DNA from: Gammaproteobacteria bacterium
Lineage (GTDB): Bacteria > Pseudomonadota > Gammaproteobacteria > Steroidobacterales > Woeseiaceae
Direction: 5' to 3'
DNA: 57,731 bases
Assembly (NCBI GenBank): GCA_013151645.1
Contig: JAADHU010000023.1
Coordinates: 1-57,731, forward strand
Shown here: piece after piece, positions 9,882 through 18,395 of the stretch
Position numbering within the stretch: the first letter of the stretch is position 1
Layout of the letters: every line of letters begins with the position of its first letter
Translations under genes and position numbers: made by a program
The notes under the pieces: model-generated
Databases searched by the model: none
Told to the model about the DNA's origin: nothing
The model's input: only the letters and a program-made list of their open reading frames with translations

Positions 9882-10397
9882 ATGAAATGGCTTGATGGAT
9901 TGACAGAAGGCGCTGTTCGCGGTGTTGCCCAAAGAACCTCACGGCGTGGATTTCTGGGCAAACTGGCTGGCGCAATTGCAGGCGGTGCAGCGGCGATACC
10001 ATTGCTGCCGGTCGCACGAGGGGATGGATCGAACCCTTATCCTGAAGAGGAAGGGGATCCGAACAGTTGTGACTACTGGCGTTATTGCGCCATCGATGGC
10101 TTCCTCTGCGGATGTTGCGGTGGTTCCGCGAATTCCTGTCCACCGGGGACCGAGATGTCGCCCATCACCTGGATTGGCACCTGCGAGAACCCGGTTGACG
10201 GCAAGAGTTACATCATGTCCTACAATGACTGTTGCGGAAAATCATCGTGTGGAAATTGCCTCTGTCAACGCAATGAAGGCGATCGGCCCGTCTATCAGCC
10301 GCGCCTTTCAAACGACTTGAACTGGTGTCTCGGCACTGAAAGCCAGGCTTATCATTGTTCGACCGCGATCGTTATCGGCACAGCGCTGGACCAATGA
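9882..10397 (+). CDS. Amine dehydrogenase light chain with TTQ cofactor, copy 1
   Basis: This 171-residue precursor has a Tat signal (TSRRGFLGKLAG, residues 19-30) as in MauA, followed by the Cys-rich catalytic subunit. CDYWRYCAIDGFLC, CGGS, SCPPGTE and YNDCCGKSSCG are hallmark segments. The two Trp that would form tryptophan tryptophylquinone are Trp97 (ITWIGTC) and Trp148 (NWCLG). Their spacing of 51 equals that of Trp57/Trp108 in methylamine dehydrogenase. Asp116 matches the catalytic Asp76. The active-site Thr122 region is Ser160-Thr161. GCAGGGA upstream of ATG 9882 supports the start. It catalyses oxidative deamination of a primary amine in the periplasm and passes electrons on to cytochrome or cupredoxin. 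Confidence 0.92.
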   Translation: MKWLDGLTEGAVRGVAQRTSRRGFLGKLAGAIAGGAAAIPLLPVARGDGSNPYPEEEGDPNSCDYWRYCAIDGFLCGCCGGSANSCPPGTEMSPITWIGTCENPVDGKSYIMSYNDCCGKSSCGNCLCQRNEGDRPVYQPRLSNDLNWCLGTESQAYHCSTAIVIGTALDQ

Positions 10398-10900
10398 AAC
10401 GACTTGGATTGTTTTGGGTTCTCGCCATGTTGCAGGCATGTGCGGTCGAAAACGTCGACAGTGAAGTCAGCGAGACGGCCAGCTCCGATGCTTACGCGAC
10501 CTGCGCGGCGTGCCACCTCGCGAACGGTGTCGGTATTCCCGGCGGTTTCCCGCCGATCAGGAACCGGGCGGCCGCCATTGCGGGCCTGGAGGATGGCAAG
10601 GCGTATTTGATCACCGTGGTTTCTTTCGGGCTGATGGGCCAGATCGAAGCGGGCAATATGCCGTACTTCGGCGTCATGCCCGGCAACAAAGGGCCGATGT
10701 CCGTTGCGGATATCGCTGCTGCACTGAACTACACCGTGTTCGAACTCGTTGACGACAAAAGTACTGTGGCCTCTATCGACCCGTTTACCGCGGATGAGGT
10801 GTCGGCCGTGCAATCAAATACGAGCGTGGGCAGTCCCAACACAGCCGCAATGATTCGCCGGGAACTGGTCGCCCGCCATGGAGATAAGTGGCCCGAATGA
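10394..10900 (+). CDS. Monoheme cytochrome c with canonical Met ligand
   Basis: This 168-residue exported protein starts in an ATGA overlap with the light chain gene. Its heme site is CAACH (37-41), and a Met ligand is present in the usual context EAGNMPYFGVMP (Met89). A short signal ends near LQAC16, so it may be a lipoprotein. A C-terminal tail with PFTADEV is shared in pattern with the next two cytochromes. The Met-ligated heme and the position directly after the dehydrogenase genes make it the probable electron acceptor of amine dehydrogenase 1. Substrate specificity cannot be read from it. Confidence 0.82.
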   Translation: MKRLGLFWVLAMLQACAVENVDSEVSETASSDAYATCAACHLANGVGIPGGFPPIRNRAAAIAGLEDGKAYLITVVSFGLMGQIEAGNMPYFGVMPGNKGPMSVADIAAALNYTVFELVDDKSTVASIDPFTADEVSAVQSNTSVGSPNTAAMIRRELVARHGDKWPE

Positions 10901-11346
10901 ACCGCGTTGTGGCAATCGCGGCGCTATTGGCGTGCAGCGCAGCGGCCGCAAACGATGAGCGGGCGCAATTCAATTACATTATTCACTGTCAGGGATGCCA
11001 TCTTCCCGATGCGATGGGGTTTCAGGACACCGTGCCACGCATGAACAATTTTCTGGGGTATTTTTTGCACTCCCAGGACGGGCGTGAGTTCGTCATCCAG
11101 GTGCCCGGTGTGTCCACGGCACGTTTGCCGGATGACGAGATTGCAGAGTTGATGAACTGGCTGATCAATACTTACAGCGCCGAGCAGCGTCCCGAGAGCT
11201 TCGTGCCTTACACTCAGTCGGAGGTGGGTGAGTTGCGCCGGTCACCCGATGCTGACCCGCTAAGGACTCGGACGAGGATTCTCCGCGCGATTGCCGTCGC
11301 AGAACCTGCATTGGCGAATAAGCTGATCACCGGCTATATCGAATAG
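10897..11346 (+). CDS. Monoheme cytochrome c lacking the usual distal Met
   Basis: This 149-residue protein has a signal peptide (MNRVVAIAALLACSAAAA) and one heme motif, CQGCH (31-35). Where class I cytochromes carry the distal Met (about 70-80, before a DEI helix), it reads VPGVSTARLPDDEI, with no Met. Met49, Met92 or His58 would be the only non-standard candidates. The C-terminal half carries YTQSEVGELR, like its neighbours. It starts in an ATGA overlap with the preceding cytochrome gene and is the last gene of operon 1. Either it is an electron-transfer protein with unusual coordination or it acts in cofactor maturation. Confidence 0.8.
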   Translation: MNRVVAIAALLACSAAAANDERAQFNYIIHCQGCHLPDAMGFQDTVPRMNNFLGYFLHSQDGREFVIQVPGVSTARLPDDEIAELMNWLINTYSAEQRPESFVPYTQSEVGELRRSPDADPLRTRTRILRAIAVAEPALANKLITGYIE

Positions 11347-11357
11347 AGCGCGATCAA

Positions 11358-11372
11358 TCCGGCCAGGCCGGA
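11358..11372. terminator. Short GC palindrome between convergent genes
   Basis: TCCGGCCAGGCCGGA lies between the stop of the last cytochrome gene (11346) and the stop of the TetR gene (11401). It could fold into a tight hairpin and serve both directions. No T-run follows on either side, so a terminator role is only suggested by position. Confidence 0.3.
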
Positions 11373-11400
11373 CAACATTGTCGGGCTCTGCATTGATTGT

Positions 11401-12030
11401 TTACTCCGGGATAGCGCCGGTTTGGATAATGTGCAAAAAGCTTTGATACGCTATCTCGGCAATAGCACCCGCCTGATGAGTGGCACTCTTGTTGTGGCCA
11501 ACGAACATCGTGTGACCTTCAAGCGATGCGGCAAAAAACAGCCCGGCTTTTTCGATCTGGCTCGCGGACAACTCCGGATTGATGCGCCTGATTATGCCGT
11601 GGTAGATGTTCTGATATTGCGCGTACATGCGGACCATCAATCGTTCCACGTCCGGTTCGTGATTGGCGAGCGACCAGATTTCCGGAAAAAAGATCGTGGT
11701 TTCTTTGGTTTTCAGATCTTCGACAACCCGTTCAATGATTCGGCGCAGCTGGTCTTGTGGTGATTCAGTTTCCTCAATCAGGTTCTCGAACTCTTCGAGA
11801 TAACCTGAAATAACGTAATCGAGCATCTCGCTAATCAGGATTTCTTTCGATGAGTAGTGATGCTGCAAATTGCCAATCGATACCTCGGCGCTCGAGGCCA
11901 CCTTGCGCAATGAAAAGCTGTGATACCCCTCTTGAACCAGCACATCGATTGCGGCCTTAATGATTCTCGAGCGGCTCGCAACGCTCTTCTTGTAGCGGCC
12001 ACGGGAGTATTGACTCTGTTGTTGTTTCAA
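11401..12030 (-). CDS. TetR/AcrR family transcriptional regulator
   Basis: This 209-residue protein has an N-terminal TetR helix-turn-helix (about 15-60): SRSRIIKAAIDVLVQEGY, then FSLRKVASSAEVSIGNLQHHY and SSKEILISEML. The C-terminal part is an all-helical ligand domain without a specific motif. Translation probably starts at TTG 12030, with GGAG about 11 bases upstream. The gene faces away from the TonB receptor gene at 12264. The space between them contains a perfect long inverted repeat (12132-12174), the obvious operator candidate. It probably controls uptake and oxidation of the amine substrate, with the amine or its product as ligand. Confidence 0.88.
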   Translation of the reverse strand: MKQQQSQYSRGRYKKSVASRSRIIKAAIDVLVQEGYHSFSLRKVASSAEVSIGNLQHHYSSKEILISEMLDYVISGYLEEFENLIEETESPQDQLRRIIERVVEDLKTKETTIFFPEIWSLANHEPDVERLMVRMYAQYQNIYHGIIRRINPELSASQIEKAGLFFAASLEGHTMFVGHNKSATHQAGAIAEIAYQSFLHIIQTGAIPE

Positions 12031-12131
12031 CGCGGGGAGGGCTCCGTTTTATTCGGTAATATCAATTGCTTGCATTAGACCGCTGGTATCTCCGCAAGTC
12101 GGCCGAGGTCTGCTCTGGCAGGATACACATC

Positions 12132-12174
12132 AAAATACACATGTATTGTATTTAAAACAATACATGTGTATTTT
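12132..12174. promoter_or_regulatory. Perfect 18-bp inverted repeat, probable TetR operator
   Basis: The left arm AAAATACACATGTATTGT (12132-12149) and right arm ACAATACATGTGTATTTT (12157-12174) are perfect inverted copies around the 7-base centre ATTTAAA. The 8-mer ATACACAT occurs again at 12123-12130, twelve bases before its copy in the left arm. The element sits between the TetR gene and the TonB receptor gene, in an AT-rich stretch of otherwise GC-rich DNA. A site this long could bind two dimers and regulate both promoters. Confidence 0.75.
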
Positions 12175-12263
12175 ATCGACTCCAATGCGACGTTTAACGG
12201 TGCAGCAGCACTGACAGGCCATTGACTGGCCACGCAAAACGAAATATCCGGGGGGATAAATCG

Positions 12264-14483
12264 ATGAAGATTCGACTGACAGTTCTGCTGTCGACCGGCA
12301 TGGCGATCGCCATTGCCAGCGGGCCGCTCAATGCGCAGGTTCTCGACGAGATCACAGTAACCGCGCAAAAACGGGAACAATCGCTGCAGGAGGTGGGCAT
12401 CGCGATCACCGCGATGTCCGGTGACCAGATGGACGCACTGGGTTTTACCAGCGCACAGCAGGTCACGGCCATGGCACCGGGCGTACAAACAGTACAACCT
12501 AACGGTGAAGCGAACTATTCGATCGGTATACGTGGCGTTACCAACTCCGACTTTACGACCAATGTCGAAAGTCCGGTTGCGTTGTACGTCGACGAGGTCT
12601 ATGTCAGCCAGATGTCCGGTGCCGGTTTCGGCCTTTTTGACATGGAGCGGGTCGAGATTCTTCGGGGACCTCAAGGTACGCTGTTTGGTCGAAACGCGAC
12701 CGGTGGCCTCGCGCATTTCATTACGCGGCGCCCGACACAGGAGAACGAAGGTTATTTCAAAGTGACCGTCGGCGACTACGATCAGATCAGGTTTGAAGGT
12801 GCGGCGAGCGGCGGCTTGACGGAAAAATTGTCCGCTCGACTCTCGATCGCAACGCACGACAACAACGGCTATATCACGAACCGGCTGACCGGGAACAACT
12901 TGAACAACGCGAATGACCGGGCCGCCCGCCTGCAACTCTTGTATGAACCGAGCGATGACATTGAAATACTGTTCAATGTTCGGGGTTCAACTCAGGACAT
13001 TGACACCGGATTTTTTGAAAACGTCAGCTCCATAAGAGAAGGCGAACTAACGCCTAACGAGCCTAATCCCGTGCTCGGCTATATCGATAACGACGGAGAT
13101 GTCTATGCCGGCGACTACGATGACCCGGGTTTCAATGACCTGCAGACCGCCGGCTATTCCGCGACCGTCAAATGGGCGGTTAACGACAACGTAAACTTTA
13201 CCTCGATTACGGATTTTTCGTCCGTCGAGCGAACCTATATCGAGGACTCCGATGCATCGCCGGTTCCGCTGTTCAATTTTTTCCTCACGACTGACGCGGA
13301 GCAATTTACGCAAGAGCTGCGTTTCGATGGTTCTAACGACAAGCTTGACTGGGTGGTTGGCGCCTACTTTTTGAATCTGAAACTTGATGATTCGAATGGC
13401 GCGATCACCGATCCGTTTATTGGCGGCGGTGGAACGACGGTGGCGGGAAGTGAGGGCGGCCTTAACAACCCTTACACATCGACACTGGATTCCATTTCTG
13501 TATTCGGGCAGATCGAATATGCATTGTCCGATGCCATGACGCTGATCGCGGGGCTGCGCTTCATCAATGACGAAAAAGATTTCGACTTTCGAGTCGATGC
13601 GGTTGAGTTTCTCAATCCGAATTCCGAGCCAGGATTCGACAATGCCGACAACATGGTCTTGCAGGCCAACCTGGGCCAATACTCTGGCAATCGGTCGGAC
13701 AGTAATGTTGCCGGACGCTTGCAGCTCAATTGGACCGTCAATGACAGCACCCTGGCCTACCTCGGTTGGAACAGGGGCATCAAAGGCGGTGGATTCAACG
13801 CGCCGATCTTTCCACTCAGTCCGCCTAATTTCTACGATGACGCAACGCTCTCCTACGATACCGAGCGCCTTGACGCCTATGAAATCGGCGTAAAGACGGA
13901 TATCGGCGATATCGGAACCTTTAACGCGGCCGCTTACTACTACGATTACAAGGATTACCAGATATTCAATATTCTCGGTCTGGATACGATTACGGTGAAT
14001 TCGCCGGACACTAACGCGAATGGTTTTGAAGTTGAGGTGCAGCTGTATCCGGCTCAGGGGTGGGACCTGATCTTTGGTGCGGCATATAACGATACCGAAA
14101 CAACGCTTCCGGATGGTAGAAAGCGAACGCCCATTCAATCGCCCAAGTGGAACCTCAACGGCCTCGCCCGATACGGGTTCCCGGCGTTTGGCGGTGAGCT
14201 CGCGTTGCAGGCAGACTTCGTCTATCGCGACGACATCATTTTTGCATTGTCAGCCACGCCCAATGTTTCCCAGAGTGCCTATACGGTTGGCAATGTATCG
14301 GCGACGTACACCTCCGGTGATGCTCGCTGGCAACTTTCCGCATTCGTGCAGAATGTCGGCGACGAGGAGTACCAGGTGCAGGCGTTTGATCTCTCCGGAC
14401 TGGCGGTCTTTGGCATGACAGAGCAGTACTACGGCAGACCCCGCTGGTGGGGAATTTCCGGCCGTTACTCCTGGGGTAAATAA
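12264..14483 (+). CDS. TonB-dependent outer membrane receptor
   Basis: This 739-residue receptor has a signal peptide (MKIRLTVLLSTGMAIAIASG) and a TonB box-like segment, LDEITVTAQKREQSLQEVG. The plug domain follows (GDQMDALGFTSAQQV, then RVEILRGPQGTLFGRNATGG), then a beta-barrel ending in an aromatic C-terminal strand (WGISGRYSWGK). The subfamily resembles the large CirA/FyuA-like receptors that Gammaproteobacteria use for small organic ligands as well as for siderophores. GGGGGG 6-12 bases before ATG 12264 fixes the start; an upstream in-frame codon at 12222 has no such support. Placement between two amine dehydrogenase operons suggests import of their substrate. Confidence 0.9.
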   Translation: MKIRLTVLLSTGMAIAIASGPLNAQVLDEITVTAQKREQSLQEVGIAITAMSGDQMDALGFTSAQQVTAMAPGVQTVQPNGEANYSIGIRGVTNSDFTTNVESPVALYVDEVYVSQMSGAGFGLFDMERVEILRGPQGTLFGRNATGGLAHFITRRPTQENEGYFKVTVGDYDQIRFEGAASGGLTEKLSARLSIATHDNNGYITNRLTGNNLNNANDRAARLQLLYEPSDDIEILFNVRGSTQDIDTGFFENVSSIREGELTPNEPNPVLGYIDNDGDVYAGDYDDPGFNDLQTAGYSATVKWAVNDNVNFTSITDFSSVERTYIEDSDASPVPLFNFFLTTDAEQFTQELRFDGSNDKLDWVVGAYFLNLKLDDSNGAITDPFIGGGGTTVAGSEGGLNNPYTSTLDSISVFGQIEYALSDAMTLIAGLRFINDEKDFDFRVDAVEFLNPNSEPGFDNADNMVLQANLGQYSGNRSDSNVAGRLQLNWTVNDSTLAYLGWNRGIKGGGFNAPIFPLSPPNFYDDATLSYDTERLDAYEIGVKTDIGDIGTFNAAAYYYDYKDYQIFNILGLDTITVNSPDTNANGFEVEVQLYPAQGWDLIFGAAYNDTETTLPDGRKRTPIQSPKWNLNGLARYGFPAFGGELALQADFVYRDDIIFALSATPNVSQSAYTVGNVSATYTSGDARWQLSAFVQNVGDEEYQVQAFDLSGLAVFGMTEQYYGRPRWWGISGRYSWGK

Positions 14484-14551
14484 TTCCGGGAAAAAGGGCG
14501 ACGAACGTAGTTGACATCGATGAAGGCTGAATACCCGGTGGGAGCGAGAAA

Positions 14552-15697
14552 ATGATAAATAAGTTGGCGATCGTGGTGGCTGGCCTGGTTCTCGCCCAGG
14601 CGGCGCTGCCGGAAATTCCAATCGAGCGTATTCCCAATGTCGCGAAGTTGCCGGCAGAATATCCGGAGACCTGGCTATTTGCGGCGGACGCGAATTTTCA
14701 TGCGCTGATAGCCGGCAAGATAATCATTGTCGATATTGCCGCGGATATCCACGAATACAAAGGGGCTATCGGCGCCGCGCAGTTCGCGACGTTCATGGAA
14801 TCGTCGACCCGCAACGAGCTGTACGTGGGCGAGACATTCTATTCCAGGGGTACTGTCGGTGAGCGAACGGATGTCGTAACGATTTATGACAAGGCCACGC
14901 TGGAAAAGACAGGTGAGGTCGTCTTGCCAAAGAAGAACCGCGGTCTGTTCGTAACCAACAAATATGCGATGCAGCTCGTCGATAAGGATCGTTTCCTGCT
15001 GGTCTATAACTTTACGCCGGCATCTTCCGTCAGCATTATCGACATCGCGGCGAAACAACTGCTTAATGAAATAGCACTGCCGGGTTGCAGCATGATCTAT
15101 CCGACGGGCGAACGAGGATTTTCGTCCCTGTGCGGCGACGGTTCCATGGTCTCGATTCAATTCGACAAACAGGGCCGGCAAACCAGCAAAAACCTCACCG
15201 AACCGTTTTTTAGCGTCGACGATGACCCGATTTTCGACAAGCCGACATACATCGGTAAAACGGCGTATTTCGTTTCCTACAAAGCACGGATATACCCGGT
15301 AGACCTGTCGACGGCGCAACCAAAACCACTGCCCATGTGGTCGTTGGTGAGTGCGGCGGAGGAAGCACAGAACTGGCGCCCGAGTGGCTGGCAAATCATC
15401 ACGGATGACAACAAGGATACGCTCTACGTCATTATGCATCCCGATGCCTTTGATGGCAGTCATAAGTCGGGGGGCGAACATATTTGGGTGGCCAATACGG
15501 ACTCCCGGAAGGTCGTGCGCCGATTTCAACCCGAAGACGCGGCCTTTTCGCTGGAGTTTGTATCCGGAAAGTCACCCATGCTCGCAGTGACCAATGTCAA
15601 TATGTGGCTCGATGTTTATGCCGAAGACGGCGCGCTCCTTCGCACCATGAGTTTGGGCGATTCGGCCATGCCATTGGCTCTGCACAGTAAACGATAG
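14552..15697 (+). CDS. Amine dehydrogenase heavy chain (TTQ type), copy 2
   Basis: This 381-residue paralogue of the heavy chain at 8723-9859 has the same order of marks: TVGERTDVVTIYDKATLE, LLVYNFTPASSVSIIDI, LPGCSMIYP, SLCGDGSMV, NWRPSGWQIITDD, LDVYAEDGALLRTMSL. An uncleaved or short signal begins MINKLAIVVAGLVLAQAA. GGAGCGAG precedes the ATG. It shares all blades with copy 1 but differs at most positions, so the duplication is old or the copies came from different sources. The gene opens operon 2, 68 bases after the TonB receptor gene on the same strand. Confidence 0.88.
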   Translation: MINKLAIVVAGLVLAQAALPEIPIERIPNVAKLPAEYPETWLFAADANFHALIAGKIIIVDIAADIHEYKGAIGAAQFATFMESSTRNELYVGETFYSRGTVGERTDVVTIYDKATLEKTGEVVLPKKNRGLFVTNKYAMQLVDKDRFLLVYNFTPASSVSIIDIAAKQLLNEIALPGCSMIYPTGERGFSSLCGDGSMVSIQFDKQGRQTSKNLTEPFFSVDDDPIFDKPTYIGKTAYFVSYKARIYPVDLSTAQPKPLPMWSLVSAAEEAQNWRPSGWQIITDDNKDTLYVIMHPDAFDGSHKSGGEHIWVANTDSRKVVRRFQPEDAAFSLEFVSGKSPMLAVTNVNMWLDVYAEDGALLRTMSLGDSAMPLALHSKR

Positions 15698-15704
15698 GAT
15701 TGCT

Positions 15705-16241
15705 ATGTCAAAATTCGATGGCTTGATGGAACGATCCGCAAGGGCAGTGGCGCAAAGGACTTCTCGGCGCAGCGTGCTTGCCGGTATTTCCCGGCTCTTG
15801 TTCGGTGCTGCTCTCCTGCCGGTCTTGCCGGTGGCGCGAGCCGCGGAGGGCGGTTATCCCGGTGTCGGCAAACAGGAGAGCGGGATTGACGGAGACCCCG
15901 GTGATCCGACCAGTTGCGACTACTGGCGCTACTGCGCAATCGATGGTTTCCTGTGCAGCTGTTGCGGCGGCACCGCAAATGCTTGCCCGCCGGGCACCGA
16001 GATGTCGCCAATTACGTGGATCGGTTCGTGTCTGAATCCCGCGGATCAGAAGCACTACATCGTTTCCTACAACGATTGCTGCGGCAAGACGAGCTGCGGT
16101 CGCTGCCTGTGCAATCGCAACGAGGGCGACAAACCGGTGTATCGGCCACAGTCCAATAACGACATAAACTGGTGCCTGGGAACCGAGAGCACCATTTACA
16201 CCTGTTCTACGGCCTCGATTATCGGGGTTGCAACTGATTGA
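15705..16241 (+). CDS. Amine dehydrogenase light chain with TTQ cofactor, copy 2
   Basis: This 178-residue precursor has a Tat-type signal with TSRRSVLAG (19-27) and an AxA site before residue 48. The catalytic domain matches copy 1 closely: CDYWRYCAIDGFLC, CPPGTEMSPITWIG, YNDCCGKTSCGRC. The TTQ-forming Trp are Trp105 and Trp156, again 51 apart, and the catalytic Asp is Asp124. Ser168-Thr169 occupies the active-site Thr region. All Cys of the family pattern are kept, so this copy should also be active after maturation. Only 7 bases separate it from the heavy chain gene. It needs MauE/MauD-type help for its disulfides, and those genes lie further down this operon. Confidence 0.92.
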   Translation: MSKFDGLMERSARAVAQRTSRRSVLAGISRLLFGAALLPVLPVARAAEGGYPGVGKQESGIDGDPGDPTSCDYWRYCAIDGFLCSCCGGTANACPPGTEMSPITWIGSCLNPADQKHYIVSYNDCCGKTSCGRCLCNRNEGDKPVYRPQSNNDINWCLGTESTIYTCSTASIIGVATD

Positions 16242-16716
16242 AACTGCATCTAAACAGGTTCGACTAACGATCGCGATTGGCGTGCTGGTCGTCGCGGCGA
16301 TGAGCTGCGCGCAAGCCGCACAACCGATGACGGCGGGCCAGCAAAACTATATGTTGCAGTGCCAGGGCTGTCACAAGGCGAACGGCGAGGGTTTTGGGGA
16401 GTCAGTGCCGGATCTACGCAGCGTCGGACGGCAACTTCTCGCGGTCCCGGCCGGACGACAGTTCTATGTTTCGGTGCCGGGCTCAGCCAATGCGCCCTTG
16501 TCCGATCAACAGTTGGCCGAAGTGCTGAATTTCATCATAGCGGACATACTGGGTGACGAGGACGGTCGCGACGATTCGCTGACTCGATTCACAGAAGAAG
16601 AAATCACCAGTTATCGGTCGATCAGGATTGCGGATGTACAACGCCTGCGAGAAGACCTCGTCAAATCGGTGACTGAAAATTCGTTGGCGAAGAAACGTGG
16701 TGGCACCGGTGAGTAA
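16228..16716 (+). CDS. Monoheme cytochrome c without any downstream Met or His
   Basis: This 162-residue exported protein has one heme motif, CQGCH (45-49). After His49 the sequence contains neither Met nor His, so no standard distal ligand exists. The place of the usual Met reads VPGSANAPLSDQQL (83-96). Tyr80 and Lys are the only conventional alternatives nearby. The fold otherwise resembles the cytochrome at 10897, including the PGxxxxxL(S/P)D helix and the tail pattern RFTEEEITSYR. Its start overlaps the light chain gene; I use TTG 16228, since no ATG is available. It may be five-coordinate or Tyr-ligated and catalytic rather than a simple electron carrier. Confidence 0.8.
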   Translation: MQLIETASKQVRLTIAIGVLVVAAMSCAQAAQPMTAGQQNYMLQCQGCHKANGEGFGESVPDLRSVGRQLLAVPAGRQFYVSVPGSANAPLSDQQLAEVLNFIIADILGDEDGRDDSLTRFTEEEITSYRSIRIADVQRLREDLVKSVTENSLAKKRGGTGE

Positions 16717-18379
16717 TGAACTGAGTCATGTTGTTGGTTCACGGGACAGGCCGTTGCTTGAAATGACGATCGGCGAGTTGCTGACCGCTGCGCGGCAGGC
16801 GTCGCCGGACCATGAGGCGATTGTCTCTTGTCATCAGGGAATTCGGCTAAGCTATAAGCAACTCGATGAGGCATCCGATCATCTCGCCAAAGGGCTGTTG
16901 CGATTGGGGTTGAAGCCGGGCGACCGGCTTGGTATTTGGTCACCGAACAACGTCGAGTGGATATTGACGATGTACGCGTCCGCCAAACTGGGCCTGGTGC
17001 TGGTAAACGTCAATCCGGCCTATCGACCGGCGGAACTTGAATATGCCTTGAATAAAGTCGGCTGCAAGGCGCTGGTCATGGCCGATCGATTCAAAACATC
17101 CAATTATCCGGAGATGGTTTGCCAAATCGCTCCGGAAGCGAGTGCGTGTCAACCGGGACATTTACAGTCGGCCAGGTTGCCGTCGCTTGAAATTCTGGTA
17201 TTGATAGGCCAGCAACCGCGAGACGGTTTCTTTCTGTTTGATGATGTCTCGCAATCCGGGCGGATGGACGTTACCGACTTGCAACCGTACAAAGACGCTT
17301 GTGATGTCCAGTCCCCGGTCAATATCCAGTTCACCAGTGGCACCACCGGATCGCCGAAAGGCGCGACATTGACTCACCACAATATCGTCAATAACGGTTT
17401 CTATGTCGGCGAGGGCATCGCGCTTGGCGAGCAGGACCGACTATGCGCACCGGTACCGCTTTATCATTGCTTCGGAATGGTCATGGGTGTCCTCGCCTGC
17501 GCGGCTCATCGCGCCACGCTCGTGTTGCCGGACGACGCGTTCGATCCGTTGAGCACCTTGCAAGCGGTTGAAAATGAACGCTGCAGCGTGCTTTACGGCG
17601 TGCCTACGATGTTCAGTGCAATTCTGGATTCTTCCGAGTTCGAGACGTTTGCCGTGGACTGCCTGAGGACCGGTATTGTTGCGGGCGCCGTATGCCCCGA
17701 GGTGCTCATGCAACGCATCATCGGTGATCTCAACATGCAGGAAGTCACCAACTGCTATGGAATGACGGAGACCAGTCCGGTCAGTTTTCAAAGCGGTGTT
17801 GATGACGATCTCGTCAAGAGGACCACCACTGTGGGACGCGTCCACCCGCATGTCGAGGTAAAGGTGATCGATCCCGAGGGCGCAATTCTTCCGCGCGGCG
17901 TACGCGGTGAAGTTTGCACGAAGGGGTATAGCGTTATGCAGGGCTACTGGGACGACGATGAAAGGACAACGGAATCGATCGTCGATGGCTGGATGCTGAC
18001 GGGCGACGAGGGTGTGCTGGACGACGACGGTTATTGCTCGATTGTGGGGCGAATCAAGGACACAATTATTCGCGGCGGCGAAAATATCGCACCGAAGGAA
18101 ATTGAGGAGTATCTGCTAACGCACGATGACATCCTGGAGGCTCAGGCCTTCGGTGTGCCGGATGAAAAATACGGAGAAATTGTGTGTGTGTGGATAAAAA
18201 AGGCGCCGGATTCAGACATGAACGAAGCCGCAGTACAGGACTATTGCAAAGAGCAGATTGCGCATTTTAAAGTGCCGGCGATCGTCAGGTTTGTCGACGA
18301 GTACCCACTGACCGTAACCGGCAAGGTACAGAAATTTGTCATGCGGGAAGCAATGATAAAGGCGCTGAAACTGGCATGA
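16697..18379 (+). CDS. AMP-forming acyl-CoA synthetase, fatty-acyl type
   Basis: This 560-residue ANL-superfamily ligase has the P-loop-like FTSGTTGSPKGATLTH (about 212-227), CYGMTETSPVSF, MLTGDEGVLDDDGY, then GRIKDTIIRGGENI (about 451) and the C-terminal catalytic Lys in TVTGKVQK (about 540). It activates a carboxylic acid as acyl-AMP and then acyl-CoA in the cytoplasm. Subfamily features match medium/long-chain acyl-CoA synthetases. It begins inside the preceding cytochrome gene (GTG 16697; GTG 16709 is possible), so it belongs to operon 2. A natural substrate would be the acid derived from the amine, but specificity cannot be read by eye. Confidence 0.85.
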   Translation: MVAPVSNELSHVVGSRDRPLLEMTIGELLTAARQASPDHEAIVSCHQGIRLSYKQLDEASDHLAKGLLRLGLKPGDRLGIWSPNNVEWILTMYASAKLGLVLVNVNPAYRPAELEYALNKVGCKALVMADRFKTSNYPEMVCQIAPEASACQPGHLQSARLPSLEILVLIGQQPRDGFFLFDDVSQSGRMDVTDLQPYKDACDVQSPVNIQFTSGTTGSPKGATLTHHNIVNNGFYVGEGIALGEQDRLCAPVPLYHCFGMVMGVLACAAHRATLVLPDDAFDPLSTLQAVENERCSVLYGVPTMFSAILDSSEFETFAVDCLRTGIVAGAVCPEVLMQRIIGDLNMQEVTNCYGMTETSPVSFQSGVDDDLVKRTTTVGRVHPHVEVKVIDPEGAILPRGVRGEVCTKGYSVMQGYWDDDERTTESIVDGWMLTGDEGVLDDDGYCSIVGRIKDTIIRGGENIAPKEIEEYLLTHDDILEAQAFGVPDEKYGEIVCVWIKKAPDSDMNEAAVQDYCKEQIAHFKVPAIVRFVDEYPLTVTGKVQKFVMREAMIKALKLA

Positions 18380-18395
18380 TACTGACGAGAAACTC

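Noticed and set aside
10394-11346. The two cytochromes of operon 1 as a split diheme MauG
   Set aside because: Each has its own signal peptide and a complete small class I-like domain, and neither shows the MauG/diheme peroxidase layout; only the weaker idea of a functional replacement is kept.
12075-12935. Minus-strand frame overlapping the TetR/TonB intergenic region
   Set aside because: It would run through the palindrome and the receptor start and has no protein-like pattern.
13047-14138. Long minus-strand frame inside the TonB receptor gene
   Set aside because: It is antisense to a clear receptor barrel, has no family motif and no ribosome-binding site; GC-rich coding DNA often leaves such open shadows.
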